This document shows positions 18,093 through 26,153 of a stretch of DNA of 64,000 nucleotides, piece after piece. The translations under genes and the position numbers were made by a program. The notes below the pieces were generated by a model that saw only the letters and a program-made list of their open reading frames with translations, was not told the origin of the DNA and ran no database searches. The stretch is taken from assembly GCA_021646465.1 (NCBI GenBank), contig SOET01000005.1:62001-126000 (forward strand). Direction: 5' to 3'. The first letter of the stretch is position 1. Each line of letters starts with the position of its first letter. The DNA comes from Candidatus Kuenenia hertensis. GTDB lineage: Bacteria > Planctomycetota > Brocadiia > Brocadiales > Brocadiaceae.

Positions 18093-18869
18093 CTAAGAAA
18101 CGTCTATATATTCATGAATTTCAATAGTATTCTTTCCTTTTTCTTCCAGTTCCTTATTCAATTCGCATATTGCCTCTTTTGTTTCCGAAGTAAACTGATT
18201 ATTCGTTACTATGTGATATTCATGGATACTTCCGGACATGATTTTATCTGCAATAACTTCAAGTTTTGTATTACTTATACCACAACTTGAGCCTGCCTGA
18301 CGGTATTTAAAATCGACGCCGATATTCCTTTCACCGCGATGTATAATAATATCAGGCTGTTTGGGTTCCTCCGGTGTGAATAAAAAAGTTTCCAGGATAG
18401 TAGTCATGGCGTCAGCGGGATATTGTGAAGAAAGGTGTGAGCCAATTGAAAAGATATCGCCTGAGCGTAAAAATAAATTATTATTCGGGTTACTCAATAA
18501 TTGCGATATTGCAACTATCTTATACGCAAGGCTATTTACCGTTTCTAATTTCCATGAGTTGTCTTTAATATGATTAAAGACGTTCAAGGCTCTTTTGTTC
18601 TTGCAGGCTATATTCTTCAGTGCATTTGGTAAGGCTTTGGCATATTTGTCTGATAATTTTGAATTACCAAGTGCACGGATTAAATGCTTAGAATTTATTT
18701 GTGGAAGTTTTAATAAATACTCTAACGTTTCATTTTGTAAACCTAACGACTGTGCACGGTCTTTGAATGCTTTCAGAATTTTTGTTGCCTGAGTAGAAGA
18801 AGTACTGGATTTTATACTTGATTTGATCTGGTGATAATCTTTTTCAGTAATATGAAGCGTACAGCCCAT
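18093..18869 (-). CDS. Candidate PD-(D/E)XK-type nuclease, first gene of the helicase group
   Basis: The 258-residue protein has a helical N-terminus (1-160). A possible nuclease core follows: QPDIIIHRGERNIGVDFKYR (Pro172-Asp173, then Asp186-x-Lys188). That arrangement fits the PD...DXK signature of restriction-like endonucleases, followed by a helix and a strand (EYHIVTNNQF). No close family is recognised and no signal peptide is present. As the promoter-proximal gene of the five-gene minus-strand group it could be the effector. An alternative is a non-catalytic restriction-fold protein. Confidence 0.6.
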   Translation of the reverse strand: MGCTLHITEKDYHQIKSSIKSSTSSTQATKILKAFKDRAQSLGLQNETLEYLLKLPQINSKHLIRALGNSKLSDKYAKALPNALKNIACKNKRALNVFNHIKDNSWKLETVNSLAYKIVAISQLLSNPNNNLFLRSGDIFSIGSHLSSQYPADAMTTILETFLFTPEEPKQPDIIIHRGERNIGVDFKYRQAGSSCGISNTKLEVIADKIMSGSIHEYHIVTNNQFTSETKEAICELNKELEEKGKNTIEIHEYIDVS

Positions 18870-19331
18870 GTATTATATTATCCTCCACGTGGGTTCATGT
18901 TACAAACATGAACCCGCCTTGTGGTGCATTTCAGTACTGCGAACGGCCTAATGTATGCCCAAATCCCACCGCCTTCAAGGGATATTGGTGTATCATATAA
19001 ACATCTCCGAAGTAAAAAGTCAAGCCATATTTGCACGTAGCGTTACTCATCGGTTTTTTCGCAAACCGATGCTTTTTCACACGCCTCTGCAGGTTCAGGT
19101 TTGTGACCTGAACCCTTGTGTTTATTCGGGAAATAACGACAGTTACAAGTAGTAGCGAAATCGCTGTTTCAGCGGAAGGAGCAATATAAAAGACAGGGAG
19201 GTTCAAATTGCAAATTTGAACCCGCAGGAAATTGTATCAAAAGCGTCCTGTCCTGCTTGTGATATTTCCAAATCGAGCTGCCTGTCTGCATGCTGTCACA
19301 CAGCACAGGCAGGCGCAGACAGCGGAACTTG
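18870..19331. repeat. Intergenic palindrome cluster (GGGTTCA...TGAACCC type)
   Basis: No convincing gene is seen here. The stretch carries several imperfect palindromes built on a GGTTCA/TGAACC stem: 18892-18916, about 19088-19113 and 19198-19222. Related copies occur at 20262-20282, 24343-24370 and 25670-25697. A further inverted repeat, CCTGTCTGCATGCTG with CAGCACAGGCAGG, lies at about 19281-19315. The cluster separates the helicase group from the REP-rich block. Confidence 0.65.
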
Positions 19332-19714
19332 AGGTTTGTGAGCAAGGCTAAAGGCCTTGCCCTACGGTTTTAAATCAATCGTTCAGGCTGGGTGTATTTT
19401 CTCATGCACCAAAACCGAAACAGACGCTGATACACAAAATGTACGAGACACCCTTATTGATGTAATTGCAGTTACTATAAAAACTCATAAATCTTTTCGC
19501 AATTATAAAAGTATCTAAAACGGCCGGAATAAAGAAGTAGGGCAAGGCCTTCAGCTTTGCTCGTTTCAATCACTTGTTACTTGTTAACGTAATTATGCAT
19601 ATTTTTACGCCGGCAGAATTGCTTTTATCTCAATATTTGCCATAAAGCATGAGTACGATAAAAAAAATTTTTTCCTGCACCATAATGCATAGTGCGCCTG
19701 ATAAATAAAACAGA
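19332..19714. repeat. 383-bp long repeat, copy A (inverted relative to 48853-49235)
   Basis: This segment is the reverse complement of 48853-49235 at about 90% identity by eye, and both units measure 383 bp. Matching landmarks are TGTGAGCAAGG at the left, CAGTTACTATAAAAACTCA, AACGGCCGGAATAAAGAAG, TTTCAATCACTTGTTA, and ATAAATAAAACAGA at the right end. Each unit contains two GCAAGGC REP palindromes but most of it is unique sequence. No open frame of note and no terminal inverted repeat are seen. The two copies bracket the REP-rich block. Confidence 0.88.
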
Positions 19715-19816
19715 CTCGAAAAAGATTAGCAGTTGATTAAATGAGCCCAAACTTTTATACTGTTGCTTCTACTGCGGTTTCAGTCAGAAACCTGAACCTG
19801 CGAAAGTACCGCTTTT

Positions 19817-19893
19817 CGTAGGGCAAACCCTTTAGGTTTGCCTGGCGGTGTATACAGACCATACAGAAGGCAAGGCTAAAGCCTCGCCCTACG
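19817..19893. repeat. REPIN-like doublet (type B and type A REPs), inverted copy
   Basis: A type-B palindrome (GTAGGGCAAACCCTTTAGG...) and a type-A palindrome (GGCAAGGCTAAAGCC...) face each other across about 25 bp. The same composite, in the opposite orientation, occurs at 24486-24564, 25790-25863 and 27900-27973. Two REPs in opposite orientation with a short spacer is the REPIN structure mobilised by RAYT transposases, and a RAYT gene is present at 39168-39635. Confidence 0.8.
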
Positions 19894-19971
19894 TTTTCTC
19901 AGGATACCGGGAGTATTCACAATTTTTAACAAATTAATGTAACTTTACAAAGAAAGGAGGTGTTAAATTTT

Positions 19972-20145
19972 ATGGATAATGAACAAGGAGAAAAGAGCGG
20001 GATTGATGCTGTGAAAGAGATGTTCGACATGGTATCTCTTCCACCTAACGACAAAAAAGCCGGAGACGGCATAGATATTCCTTGCAAAATATCTTTGATT
20101 GTCAGAGAAACAGGAAAAATAATAAATCCGAGACGTCGCCGGTAA
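19972..20145 (+). CDS. Small soluble protein, 57 aa, unknown
   Basis: This is the only plus-strand gene between 7 and 36 kb. A very strong AAAGGAGGTG (19953-19962) precedes the ATG at 19972. The peptide begins MDNEQGEKSGIDAVKEMFDM, continues SLPPNDKKAGDGIDIPCKIS and ends with a basic RRRR tail. There is no signal peptide or membrane segment. It is divergent from the caspase gene side and flanked by REPs. Function unknown; the ribosome site and unbiased composition are the main support. Confidence 0.6.
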   Translation: MDNEQGEKSGIDAVKEMFDMVSLPPNDKKAGDGIDIPCKISLIVRETGKIINPRRRR

Positions 20146-20208
20146 AACAACCATAAAAGACTGGTAGGATGCAATTACCATGTAATATTAATCCTTTCTC
20201 TGCACGAG

Positions 20209-20282
20209 GCAAACCTAAAGGGTTTGCCCTACGAAAAAGCACTCTTCCCTTTGCGGGTTCAGGTCTGTGACCTGAACCCGCA
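20209..20282. repeat. Type-B REP plus GGGTTCAGG palindrome downstream of the caspase gene
   Basis: A type-B REP (AGGCAAACCTAAAGGGTTTG, closing in CCCTACG) is followed by a GCGGGTTCAGG...CCTGAACCCGC hairpin at about 20262-20282. Both lie between the convergent ends of the 57-residue gene and the caspase-like gene and could serve as bidirectional terminators. Confidence 0.7.
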
Positions 20283-20305
20283 AAAATTAACCTCACGGAA
20301 GAGTA

Positions 20306-23300
20306 TTAATAAACTTTAGCAACAGGGGTATTCTCCATTAATGTACTATCCACCTTCGGGCATTGTTTGCCGTTGGTTAACGTCCGTACTTCTCTCGTGA
20401 GATATTGTTCCAGTTCTTTTATGGTTATCCATTCGTCATTATCAGCATTGGCTTCGCCTTTTAATCCTTTAATCAGACAGTGGGTAAAAACCCCGCCATT
20501 CCACTTTGTGTCTTCCTGCGAATACCCCTCAGCGCTCGATGCTGAAAATGTGGCAACGCCCGGCGTCGGATGCTTACTTAATTCTTTCACCAGACTATTT
20601 ATCCTGTCATTGAGTTCCCGCACCTCCAGCCCCCTTCTTGTGTAGCGTTCAGACAATCCGCTCAATCCTGAGTGGCAGGCGTCAAGATACAATATAATTT
20701 TTCCCGCTTTTATATCGTTGCGAATAATATCGGTGAGTTCATTATCAAAAAGCGCCGTGCCCCGGAGGTTGTTTGTGTCGCTGTCGTAGCACAGGCAATA
20801 GAATCTGCCGTCGGTATCTATTATTCCATGCGTAGCAATGTATATTTCCACTGTGTCTTCCTTTGTTGCCCTCCCCATGAATTTGGTTAACGCCTCTATA
20901 ACTCCCGCCCTCGTGGCGCGTGAGTCGGTGAGAAATTTTATATGATTACCCTGTATTTTCCCTCCGTTTTCTGATCTGAGAAATCGATAGAATCTCTCTG
21001 CATCACTTGCCGCATATTTCAGATTATATTCCTCATTGAAAAAATTACTGATACCGATTACCACCGCATAGATATTCCCCAGTTTCATATTTCTTGTAAC
21101 TTTTATAATCTTCTCCGTTACAAGATTGTTTCTGTCATTGCCTGTTATTTTTATCTCATTTTCTCCGGAGGACAGAAAAATGTGTCCGTCAAAAACCGTT
21201 TTTCCCCCGTATTCCTCCTTTTTAATTATCAGGTTTTTTTCGTTCGTAAAATCTTCACTTGCCGGGACAACCCTCAAAGGCTTATCATTTAGATATACGG
21301 AAAGTTGCTGCACCGCATTCCCTCTGCCAAATGTAACAATGCTTCCGTGTAACGAGATGGCGGCGTCTGTAGTTTGTGAATTGTTGTGCGGATAATTAAT
21401 ATACAGCTCCGGCGGTATAGCGCTGACCGGCGCAGTGAATCCTTTTCCCGCTCCCTCGCCTGCGGGTTCCACCCTTTGCACCATTGCCGTTTGCTCAACG
21501 ATCTGATACGAATATTCCTTAACAAGCGGCGGAAATTCTTCCTGAGTTATCTCTATCTTTACCGGCATGGTTCCTATTTCAGTATTTCCTTTTACAAGAA
21601 AAGTAACATCCTTAAATTGGCTTTCGCCCGCCTTCACAATCCCTATTATTTCTTCCTTCTCAAACGATATATCTTTGCGATACACATGAAATCTCATTCG
21701 TACTCCTGTTGCATCAAGGGTGCCATTGTTTGTTACATTCACCCTGAATCGTGGCCATGAGTTTCGGGATATTTTATCCTGCGAACCTTCATTAAGAAGG
21801 ACGGAATCACACTGCAATTCTGGTATTTTTACCGTTACAGGAAACGTGATTGCCTTTGATATTCCGGGAAAACCTTCCTGATACAAAGCAATATCAAGTA
21901 CCAATTCAGAATTCCCATAAGAACGACTTATTGAAACCGGTATATTTACGGTGCGGCCTGAACTGCCAGGTAATATGGCGCCTATAGCATTATCATAATA
22001 TCCTACGCTTGCACCTGATGTTTTAGGAACAATCAGCATAGTTACCCCTTCTGCAACATTTTTTCCGCTGTTTGCCGCTGTAATTTTTAAAATGTATGAC
22101 ATGCCGTTTTCCAGGGCGGATACCTCTTTACCGAAGGCGTCGGTAATTTTGTATGAGCAGGAAAGGTTCGGTTTAACCGGTTCAAAAGGAACTGAAAAAT
22201 CCTTTTTTGTTGCAATTCCCCGCACATCAGTTGCTGTTATTGTATAAGTAATTTCATTTTGAAAAAAAGTACGCGGTATTTTAAATGCAAGCGTGGCTTT
22301 TTCTGTCATATAGGGGTCTATAAATGTTAAAACATCCTTTTCCTTCATAGCTTCAATGCCAGGAGAGGTATTGCTCAACCGAACCGCTGTCTGTAATGCC
22401 TTGCCCTTCCCTTCGTTTTTAAGAAATACGTGCAGTTCTATTGTTTCGTTATTCTCAGGGATGCCGTCGCCATCGCCTATTGCAAGTCCGGAGGCATCAT
22501 TAATAATGCACGACGTAAATAACAATACCGGTTTAATCAGCTCTGCCGTGAGAACCTGAAGCTCGATGGGTCTTGAGCTATATCCCCTTTTTTCATTTGC
22601 TTTAATCAAAAAAGAAGCCGCCCCTGATGAAATATTAATATCCGCCTGTACGGGAATGCTGATAGTTTTTGATGCGCCACTATGGAGGTCGCCAATTGAA
22701 ATTGTTTCCGGAAAGGTAATATGGGGAAATTGCGAATTACAACTGATGCTTACGTCAAAAGCAGTGCCTTTCCCCTCGTTTGTTACTGTGGTATGGATTA
22801 TTGATTCCTCACTGGCGTCTAACTTATTATTAGGGATGATGGAAGCGCTGTCCGAATACTGTACCTGAACGACAAGATTTGACGGCAATGTTTGTCTCTC
22901 CAGCTCTTGTTTCTTTTGGAAATTCAATAATTCAACATAACCATCGATGGGATTGGGATGATGCGTTAAATAACTACTTAATTCCATGAATACATCTCTG
23001 CTGATTTTTGTCAGGGCATCGCTGTAGTTTGTATTAATCGCATTGTTCTTTCTTTCCCGATAACTTCTATTGTCAGTAACAGTATACGAGATCGCGGTCG
23101 ACCCTCCAAAGAGAGGTATTAATGTTTCTCTTTTTCGGTCTAACAATTTTGCCCCGCTATTACTGCTTCCCGATACATTTATTGGGATACTATCAAGTAC
23201 TTCTCCATTTGATTTTAAAATTTCCACTTCTGTTTTAAAATTCAGATTAACGAAACTCGTACTTTTTTGTGTAAAATCAGTAAAACCCTTTGGAATAAAG

Positions 23301-23662
23301 TTAATAAATAAATCGTACTGATTTTCACCGGTATCGGAAGAATTTATAAAATTCACTTCCTGAAAAATACAGGGGAAGAAGTCTTTGCATCCTGCAATTA
23401 GCGTTCTTAGTGGGAAATAGCTGTAATAGTTGTTTCCTCTGCTACGGAAAGACATATTATTGTCTTTTTCCGGGATAAATGATAAATGTTCTATGTTGTT
23501 TGTAATAACAGCAACTCGAAGCGGGTATTTCTCATGATTTTTTACGTTTGATAAATCCTGTTCGGTAAGAGGGGTATGCAGCGTTGCGCATCCATTGATA
23601 TAAACAATGCATAACAGAAGGAAAAGAAAAGGGATATTGTAATGTAGTACTTTGTTTTTCAC
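20306..23662 (-). CDS. Caspase-like (peptidase C14) lipoprotein with CARDB-type repeats
   Basis: The 1118-residue protein starts with a lipoprotein signal ending in YINGC (lipobox), so it should be anchored in the envelope. Residues about 270-730 hold four tandem beta-sandwich units of CARDB type (for example HTTVTNEGKGTAFDVSI, LHVFLKNEGKGKALQTAV, VNVTNNGTLDATGVRM). An Ig-like unit follows (about 770-860). The C-terminal 256 residues are a caspase/metacaspase domain: YAVVIGISNFF, catalytic His about 945 (THG) and Cys about 996 (LDACHSG), both present. The start is a GTG. Extracytoplasmic caspase-like proteins of this form are known in genomes, but their substrates are not. DUF4384 and FlgT-like proteins at 36.8-42.4 kb may be functional partners. 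Confidence 0.87.
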   Translation of the reverse strand: MKNKVLHYNIPFLFLLLCIVYINGCATLHTPLTEQDLSNVKNHEKYPLRVAVITNNIEHLSFIPEKDNNMSFRSRGNNYYSYFPLRTLIAGCKDFFPCIFQEVNFINSSDTGENQYDLFINFIPKGFTDFTQKSTSFVNLNFKTEVEILKSNGEVLDSIPINVSGSSNSGAKLLDRKRETLIPLFGGSTAISYTVTDNRSYRERKNNAINTNYSDALTKISRDVFMELSSYLTHHPNPIDGYVELLNFQKKQELERQTLPSNLVVQVQYSDSASIIPNNKLDASEESIIHTTVTNEGKGTAFDVSISCNSQFPHITFPETISIGDLHSGASKTISIPVQADINISSGAASFLIKANEKRGYSSRPIELQVLTAELIKPVLLFTSCIINDASGLAIGDGDGIPENNETIELHVFLKNEGKGKALQTAVRLSNTSPGIEAMKEKDVLTFIDPYMTEKATLAFKIPRTFFQNEITYTITATDVRGIATKKDFSVPFEPVKPNLSCSYKITDAFGKEVSALENGMSYILKITAANSGKNVAEGVTMLIVPKTSGASVGYYDNAIGAILPGSSGRTVNIPVSISRSYGNSELVLDIALYQEGFPGISKAITFPVTVKIPELQCDSVLLNEGSQDKISRNSWPRFRVNVTNNGTLDATGVRMRFHVYRKDISFEKEEIIGIVKAGESQFKDVTFLVKGNTEIGTMPVKIEITQEEFPPLVKEYSYQIVEQTAMVQRVEPAGEGAGKGFTAPVSAIPPELYINYPHNNSQTTDAAISLHGSIVTFGRGNAVQQLSVYLNDKPLRVVPASEDFTNEKNLIIKKEEYGGKTVFDGHIFLSSGENEIKITGNDRNNLVTEKIIKVTRNMKLGNIYAVVIGISNFFNEEYNLKYAASDAERFYRFLRSENGGKIQGNHIKFLTDSRATRAGVIEALTKFMGRATKEDTVEIYIATHGIIDTDGRFYCLCYDSDTNNLRGTALFDNELTDIIRNDIKAGKIILYLDACHSGLSGLSERYTRRGLEVRELNDRINSLVKELSKHPTPGVATFSASSAEGYSQEDTKWNGGVFTHCLIKGLKGEANADNDEWITIKELEQYLTREVRTLTNGKQCPKVDSTLMENTPVAKVY

Positions 23663-23999
23663 TCTTGGAACGTATCCATATTAAATAAATACTAAAACAA
23701 ATGAACTAAATGGAATCGATGCCTTCATACGTTATCAGTCATTCTATGATGATTCAACGGTTCAGAATTTCAAAAGTAGGGCAACCCCTTCAGGGTTGCT
23801 GTTCCCCGAGTTTTGCATAAGACGCTCTTTCAGGCAACACAGTAACAATCAAAATATCCGCTCTATTGAACAAGCAAGGCTAAAGGCCTTGCCCTACATC
23901 GCAAAAACGGATAAATGTACCGAAGGATTAATCTAAAGGTTTAGCTGTTGTTAGACAGGATAAACAGGATTTATATTGGAGTTTGCTTTATTAGGCTTT
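23663..23999. repeat. Intergenic region with two REP palindromes
   Basis: There is no gene in this 337-bp gap. It contains REP-type palindromes at about 23776-23805 (GTAGGGCAACCCCTTCAGGG) and 23874-23898 (CAAGGCTAAAGGCCTTGCCC). The rest is unique AT-rich sequence upstream of the GTG start of the caspase-like gene. Confidence 0.7.
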
Positions 24000-24275
24000 C
24001 TATGGCACTGATTCCAATTCTATTTTCCCGATTCTTGACAGGATTTTAGGACGCATATCTTTGATCGTTACATAAACCACCTTGTCACCGTGCGCTTCCA
24101 TATCCTTTCCCATTTTAAGATTAAATTCTTTCAATTCCTGATCAAATTCAGTCAGGAGTATAATTTCCGCATCCATTGGAATTTTTTCTTTAATTTCCGG
24201 ATGCTCAAATAAATAACGGCTAAACTCTGCGCTGATTTCAATATTTCGTTCTATCATTTCTTTTTCTTTACTCAT
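24000..24275 (-). CDS. DUF5647-like small protein, 91 aa
   Basis: The protein is soluble: RNIEISAEFSRYLFEHPEIKEKIPMDAEIILLTEFDQELKEFNLKM and then DKVVYVTIKDMRP. The pattern (an ISAEFSRYL helix, an IP-x-DAEI strand and a D-x-EL-x-x-FN helix) fits the DUF5647 family as I remember it, small proteins often found near toxin-antitoxin genes. The function is unknown. The gene stands alone, with repeats on both sides, and is complete. Confidence 0.6.
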   Translation of the reverse strand: MSKEKEMIERNIEISAEFSRYLFEHPEIKEKIPMDAEIILLTEFDQELKEFNLKMGKDMEAHGDKVVYVTIKDMRPKILSRIGKIELESVP

Positions 24276-24342
24276 CCTTTTTCTCCAAAAAATTCTCTTT
24301 ATAATATACCCAATTAGATTTCAAATCATTCTTTAGGCGGGT

Positions 24343-24564
24343 TCAAATTTGTAACTTGAACCCCACGTTTTATGCTGTTCCCGCCAGCCAGTTGTATTTT
24401 ATACTGCCACCTTCAACATTGATTCTAGCAGAGGCAGGTTTCAAACCTGTCTCTGCATCCCTTATTTCTATTCCAAAACGTAAACGTAGGGCAAGACTTT
24501 AGCCTTGCCTTTTGTATGGCGCATGCACCGCGAGGCAAACCTAAAGGGTTTGCCCTAGCCCTAC
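24343..24564. repeat. Composite repeat block: TTCAA palindrome, GAGGCAGG palindrome and REPIN doublet
   Basis: Order: GGGTTCAAATTTG palindrome (24343-24370), GCAGAGGCAGGTTTC...CCTGTCTCTGC (about 24430-24456), then a type-A/type-B REPIN doublet (24486-24564). The same order, with close spacing, recurs at 25670-25863, and the REPIN half at 27900-27973, so a roughly 200-bp unit has been duplicated. Eye identity is highest from the TCTATTCCAAA stretch through the doublet. Confidence 0.82.
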
Positions 24565-24654
24565 GCCGTGGTCACAGATAAAAAACCGAAGGATTTAATC
24601 TGCATTTTTTTTGCAGGTAATCGTTGGGATATACCGTCTGTTTTATTTTTCATA

Positions 24655-25071
24655 CTAAAAGAGCTTATTAACTACCTTCATAAAATCCGCAAAATCACCG
24701 ATATCGTTTCTTGCGTATTCCAGAATATTTCTATCCTCAATTTCCCAATAGCGGTGAATAAGCTTGTTTCTGAATTTTACCATTTTTTTAAGCCTCACAC
24801 TTAAGTTTCCTTCAAGGATACCTTCTTTTTCAAGGACTTCAAAACATTCGCCAAAAGAAGACACGCCTTTGTTAAATTTCTTTGCTGCAATATGAGCGCA
24901 AACACTTCCCGTTGCTTCGATTGTCTGCAGGAGATAGTATTTCATTGCAGCCATATTTTCCTTTTTCGACCAGAACTCATTATCAGGCAGATGTGATAAT
25001 CTCCGAATTTCCTGAAGCGCCTCATTCATTTCTGAAAACCTGTTTTTGATCTTTTCCTTATCCAGTTCCAT
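24655..25071 (-). CDS. hepT: HepT-like HEPN ribonuclease toxin
   Basis: The 138-residue helical protein carries the HEPN R-x4-6-H signature as RNKLIHRYWEI near residue 105, preceded by LKKMVKFRNK. This is the DUF86/HepT family, toxins that act on RNA and are silenced by AMPylation from the partner MntA. The gene lies 9 bp after the nucleotidyltransferase gene, the antitoxin-first order of type VII modules. Catalytic Arg and His and the following Tyr (the AMPylation target region RX4HXY) are all present, so the toxin looks intact. Confidence 0.88.
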   Translation of the reverse strand: MELDKEKIKNRFSEMNEALQEIRRLSHLPDNEFWSKKENMAAMKYYLLQTIEATGSVCAHIAAKKFNKGVSSFGECFEVLEKEGILEGNLSVRLKKMVKFRNKLIHRYWEIEDRNILEYARNDIGDFADFMKVVNKLF

Positions 25072-25080
25072 ACTTTTATC

Positions 25081-25509
25081 TTATTCAGGGATTAATTCTT
25101 TTAGTGACAGAAGGGAAATATATTCATTCGATAAGGCGTCAAGAGAAGTATTTTCTATCAAATCCGTAAGCAATTGATCATCCCTTGAAAAGAGAAGTAT
25201 GCCGTCTCTGAATACACTTGTCAAAAAAGATGAGGGGGCATAGTTCAAGACTTTACAATCAAAAATATCAAAAGGCATACTGCACTCTTGCGCAATTTTT
25301 TGAGAAAGTTCGCATTCATAATCAAATACATCTTCTTTATTCATATTTTTAACATAAGTCCCAATATCAATATCTCTGAAAGAAGGGGCATTTATAACAG
25401 ACCCGAAAATAAAAGCAAAGACAATTTTATCTTCTCTTAAAAGTATGTTTTTAATTACCTCTGTAATTTTTTTACGTTGTGAAAAATTAATTGTCATACA
25501 TTGATCCAT
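25081..25509 (-). CDS. mntA: MntA-like minimal nucleotidyltransferase antitoxin
   Basis: The 142-residue protein contains the nucleotidyltransferase motif FAFIFGSVINAPSFRDIDIG, i.e. G-S-x10-D-x-D, plus a third acidic residue further on. MntA proteins AMPylate HepT and block it. It is the first gene of the pair, followed after 9 bp by the HepT-like gene. An AAAGGGAA just before the ATG at 25509 supports that start; a second ATG at 25497 is possible. Complete module. Confidence 0.88.
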   Translation of the reverse strand: MDQCMTINFSQRKKITEVIKNILLREDKIVFAFIFGSVINAPSFRDIDIGTYVKNMNKEDVFDYECELSQKIAQECSMPFDIFDCKVLNYAPSSFLTSVFRDGILLFSRDDQLLTDLIENTSLDALSNEYISLLSLKELIPE

Positions 25510-26035
25510 CGGTTCCCTTTAATCTTAAAAGATAGTTCATTGCCATTTTAAATAAATATTTAAATAAATATTAATTTGCCCTACGTACTGCAAAGAATTC
25601 ATCGTTCTTGCCATACTATTTTAGGCTAAGAAACCCGCCCTGCAAACACGGTAACACCATCTCAATTGCGCGGGTTCAAATTTGTAACTTGAACCCCATA
25701 TTTTATACTGCCACTTTCTGCATTTTTTCCCGCAGAGACAGGTTTCAAACATGTCTCTACTGCCCGTATTTCTATTCCAAATCGTAAACGTAGAGCAAGA
25801 CTTTAGCCTTGTCTTTTGTATGGCGCATGCACCGCGAGGCAAACCTAAAGGGTTTGCCCTACGTTACTGCAAGAAATTTCATCGTTTTGACAAAATATTC
25901 GTCAGGTAAGAAACCCGCCCTGCAAATACTTTAACAACACAAATGTGAAAACTGAATTTATTTGACTATACTTTTGATTTTCATTTCACGGATGTTGAGC
26001 GTGATACTCCTTCAGTCGCCTGTATATTTCCTGAA
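25510..26035. repeat. Intergenic repeat region with second copy of the composite block
   Basis: No gene is supported. It holds a TTCAA palindrome (25670-25697), GCAGAGACAGG...CATGTCTCTAC (about 25735-25761) and a REPIN doublet (25790-25863), repeating 24343-24564. Short repeats of AAGAAACCCGCCCTGCAAA occur at about 25628 and 25910, showing that the junction sequences also duplicated. Confidence 0.75.
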
Positions 26036-26153
26036 AATACTTTTTTTCGGCAGGCAATGCCGTGCCCTACATTGTGCTAATCTGTGAAAATCTGTGTAAT
26101 CTGTGGATTATTTTTATCCCTCTTTGTGATTACTAAATCATGGATGTTTCATT
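26036..26153. repeat. 118-bp direct repeat, copy 1 (matches 36713-36832)
   Basis: The stretch reads GGCAGGCAATGCC...GCCCTACA, then CTGTGAAAATCTGTGTAATC and on to AATCATGGATGTTTCATTT. Copy 2 at 36713-36832 has the same order with only a few substitutions and a short indel. Each copy abuts the stop codon of a minus-strand gene (AAA ATPase here, DUF4384 there). It includes a degenerate REP palindrome at its left end. Confidence 0.85.

Noticed and set aside
18931-19206. A 91-codon minus-strand frame between the helicase group and copy A
   Set aside because: It is made largely of palindromic repeat DNA, has no ribosome site and an implausible composition.
24343-25863. Possible CRISPR array from the regularly placed palindromes
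   Set aside because: The units are REP/REPIN palindromes with unequal spacing and no constant repeat of 25-40 bp with unique spacers.
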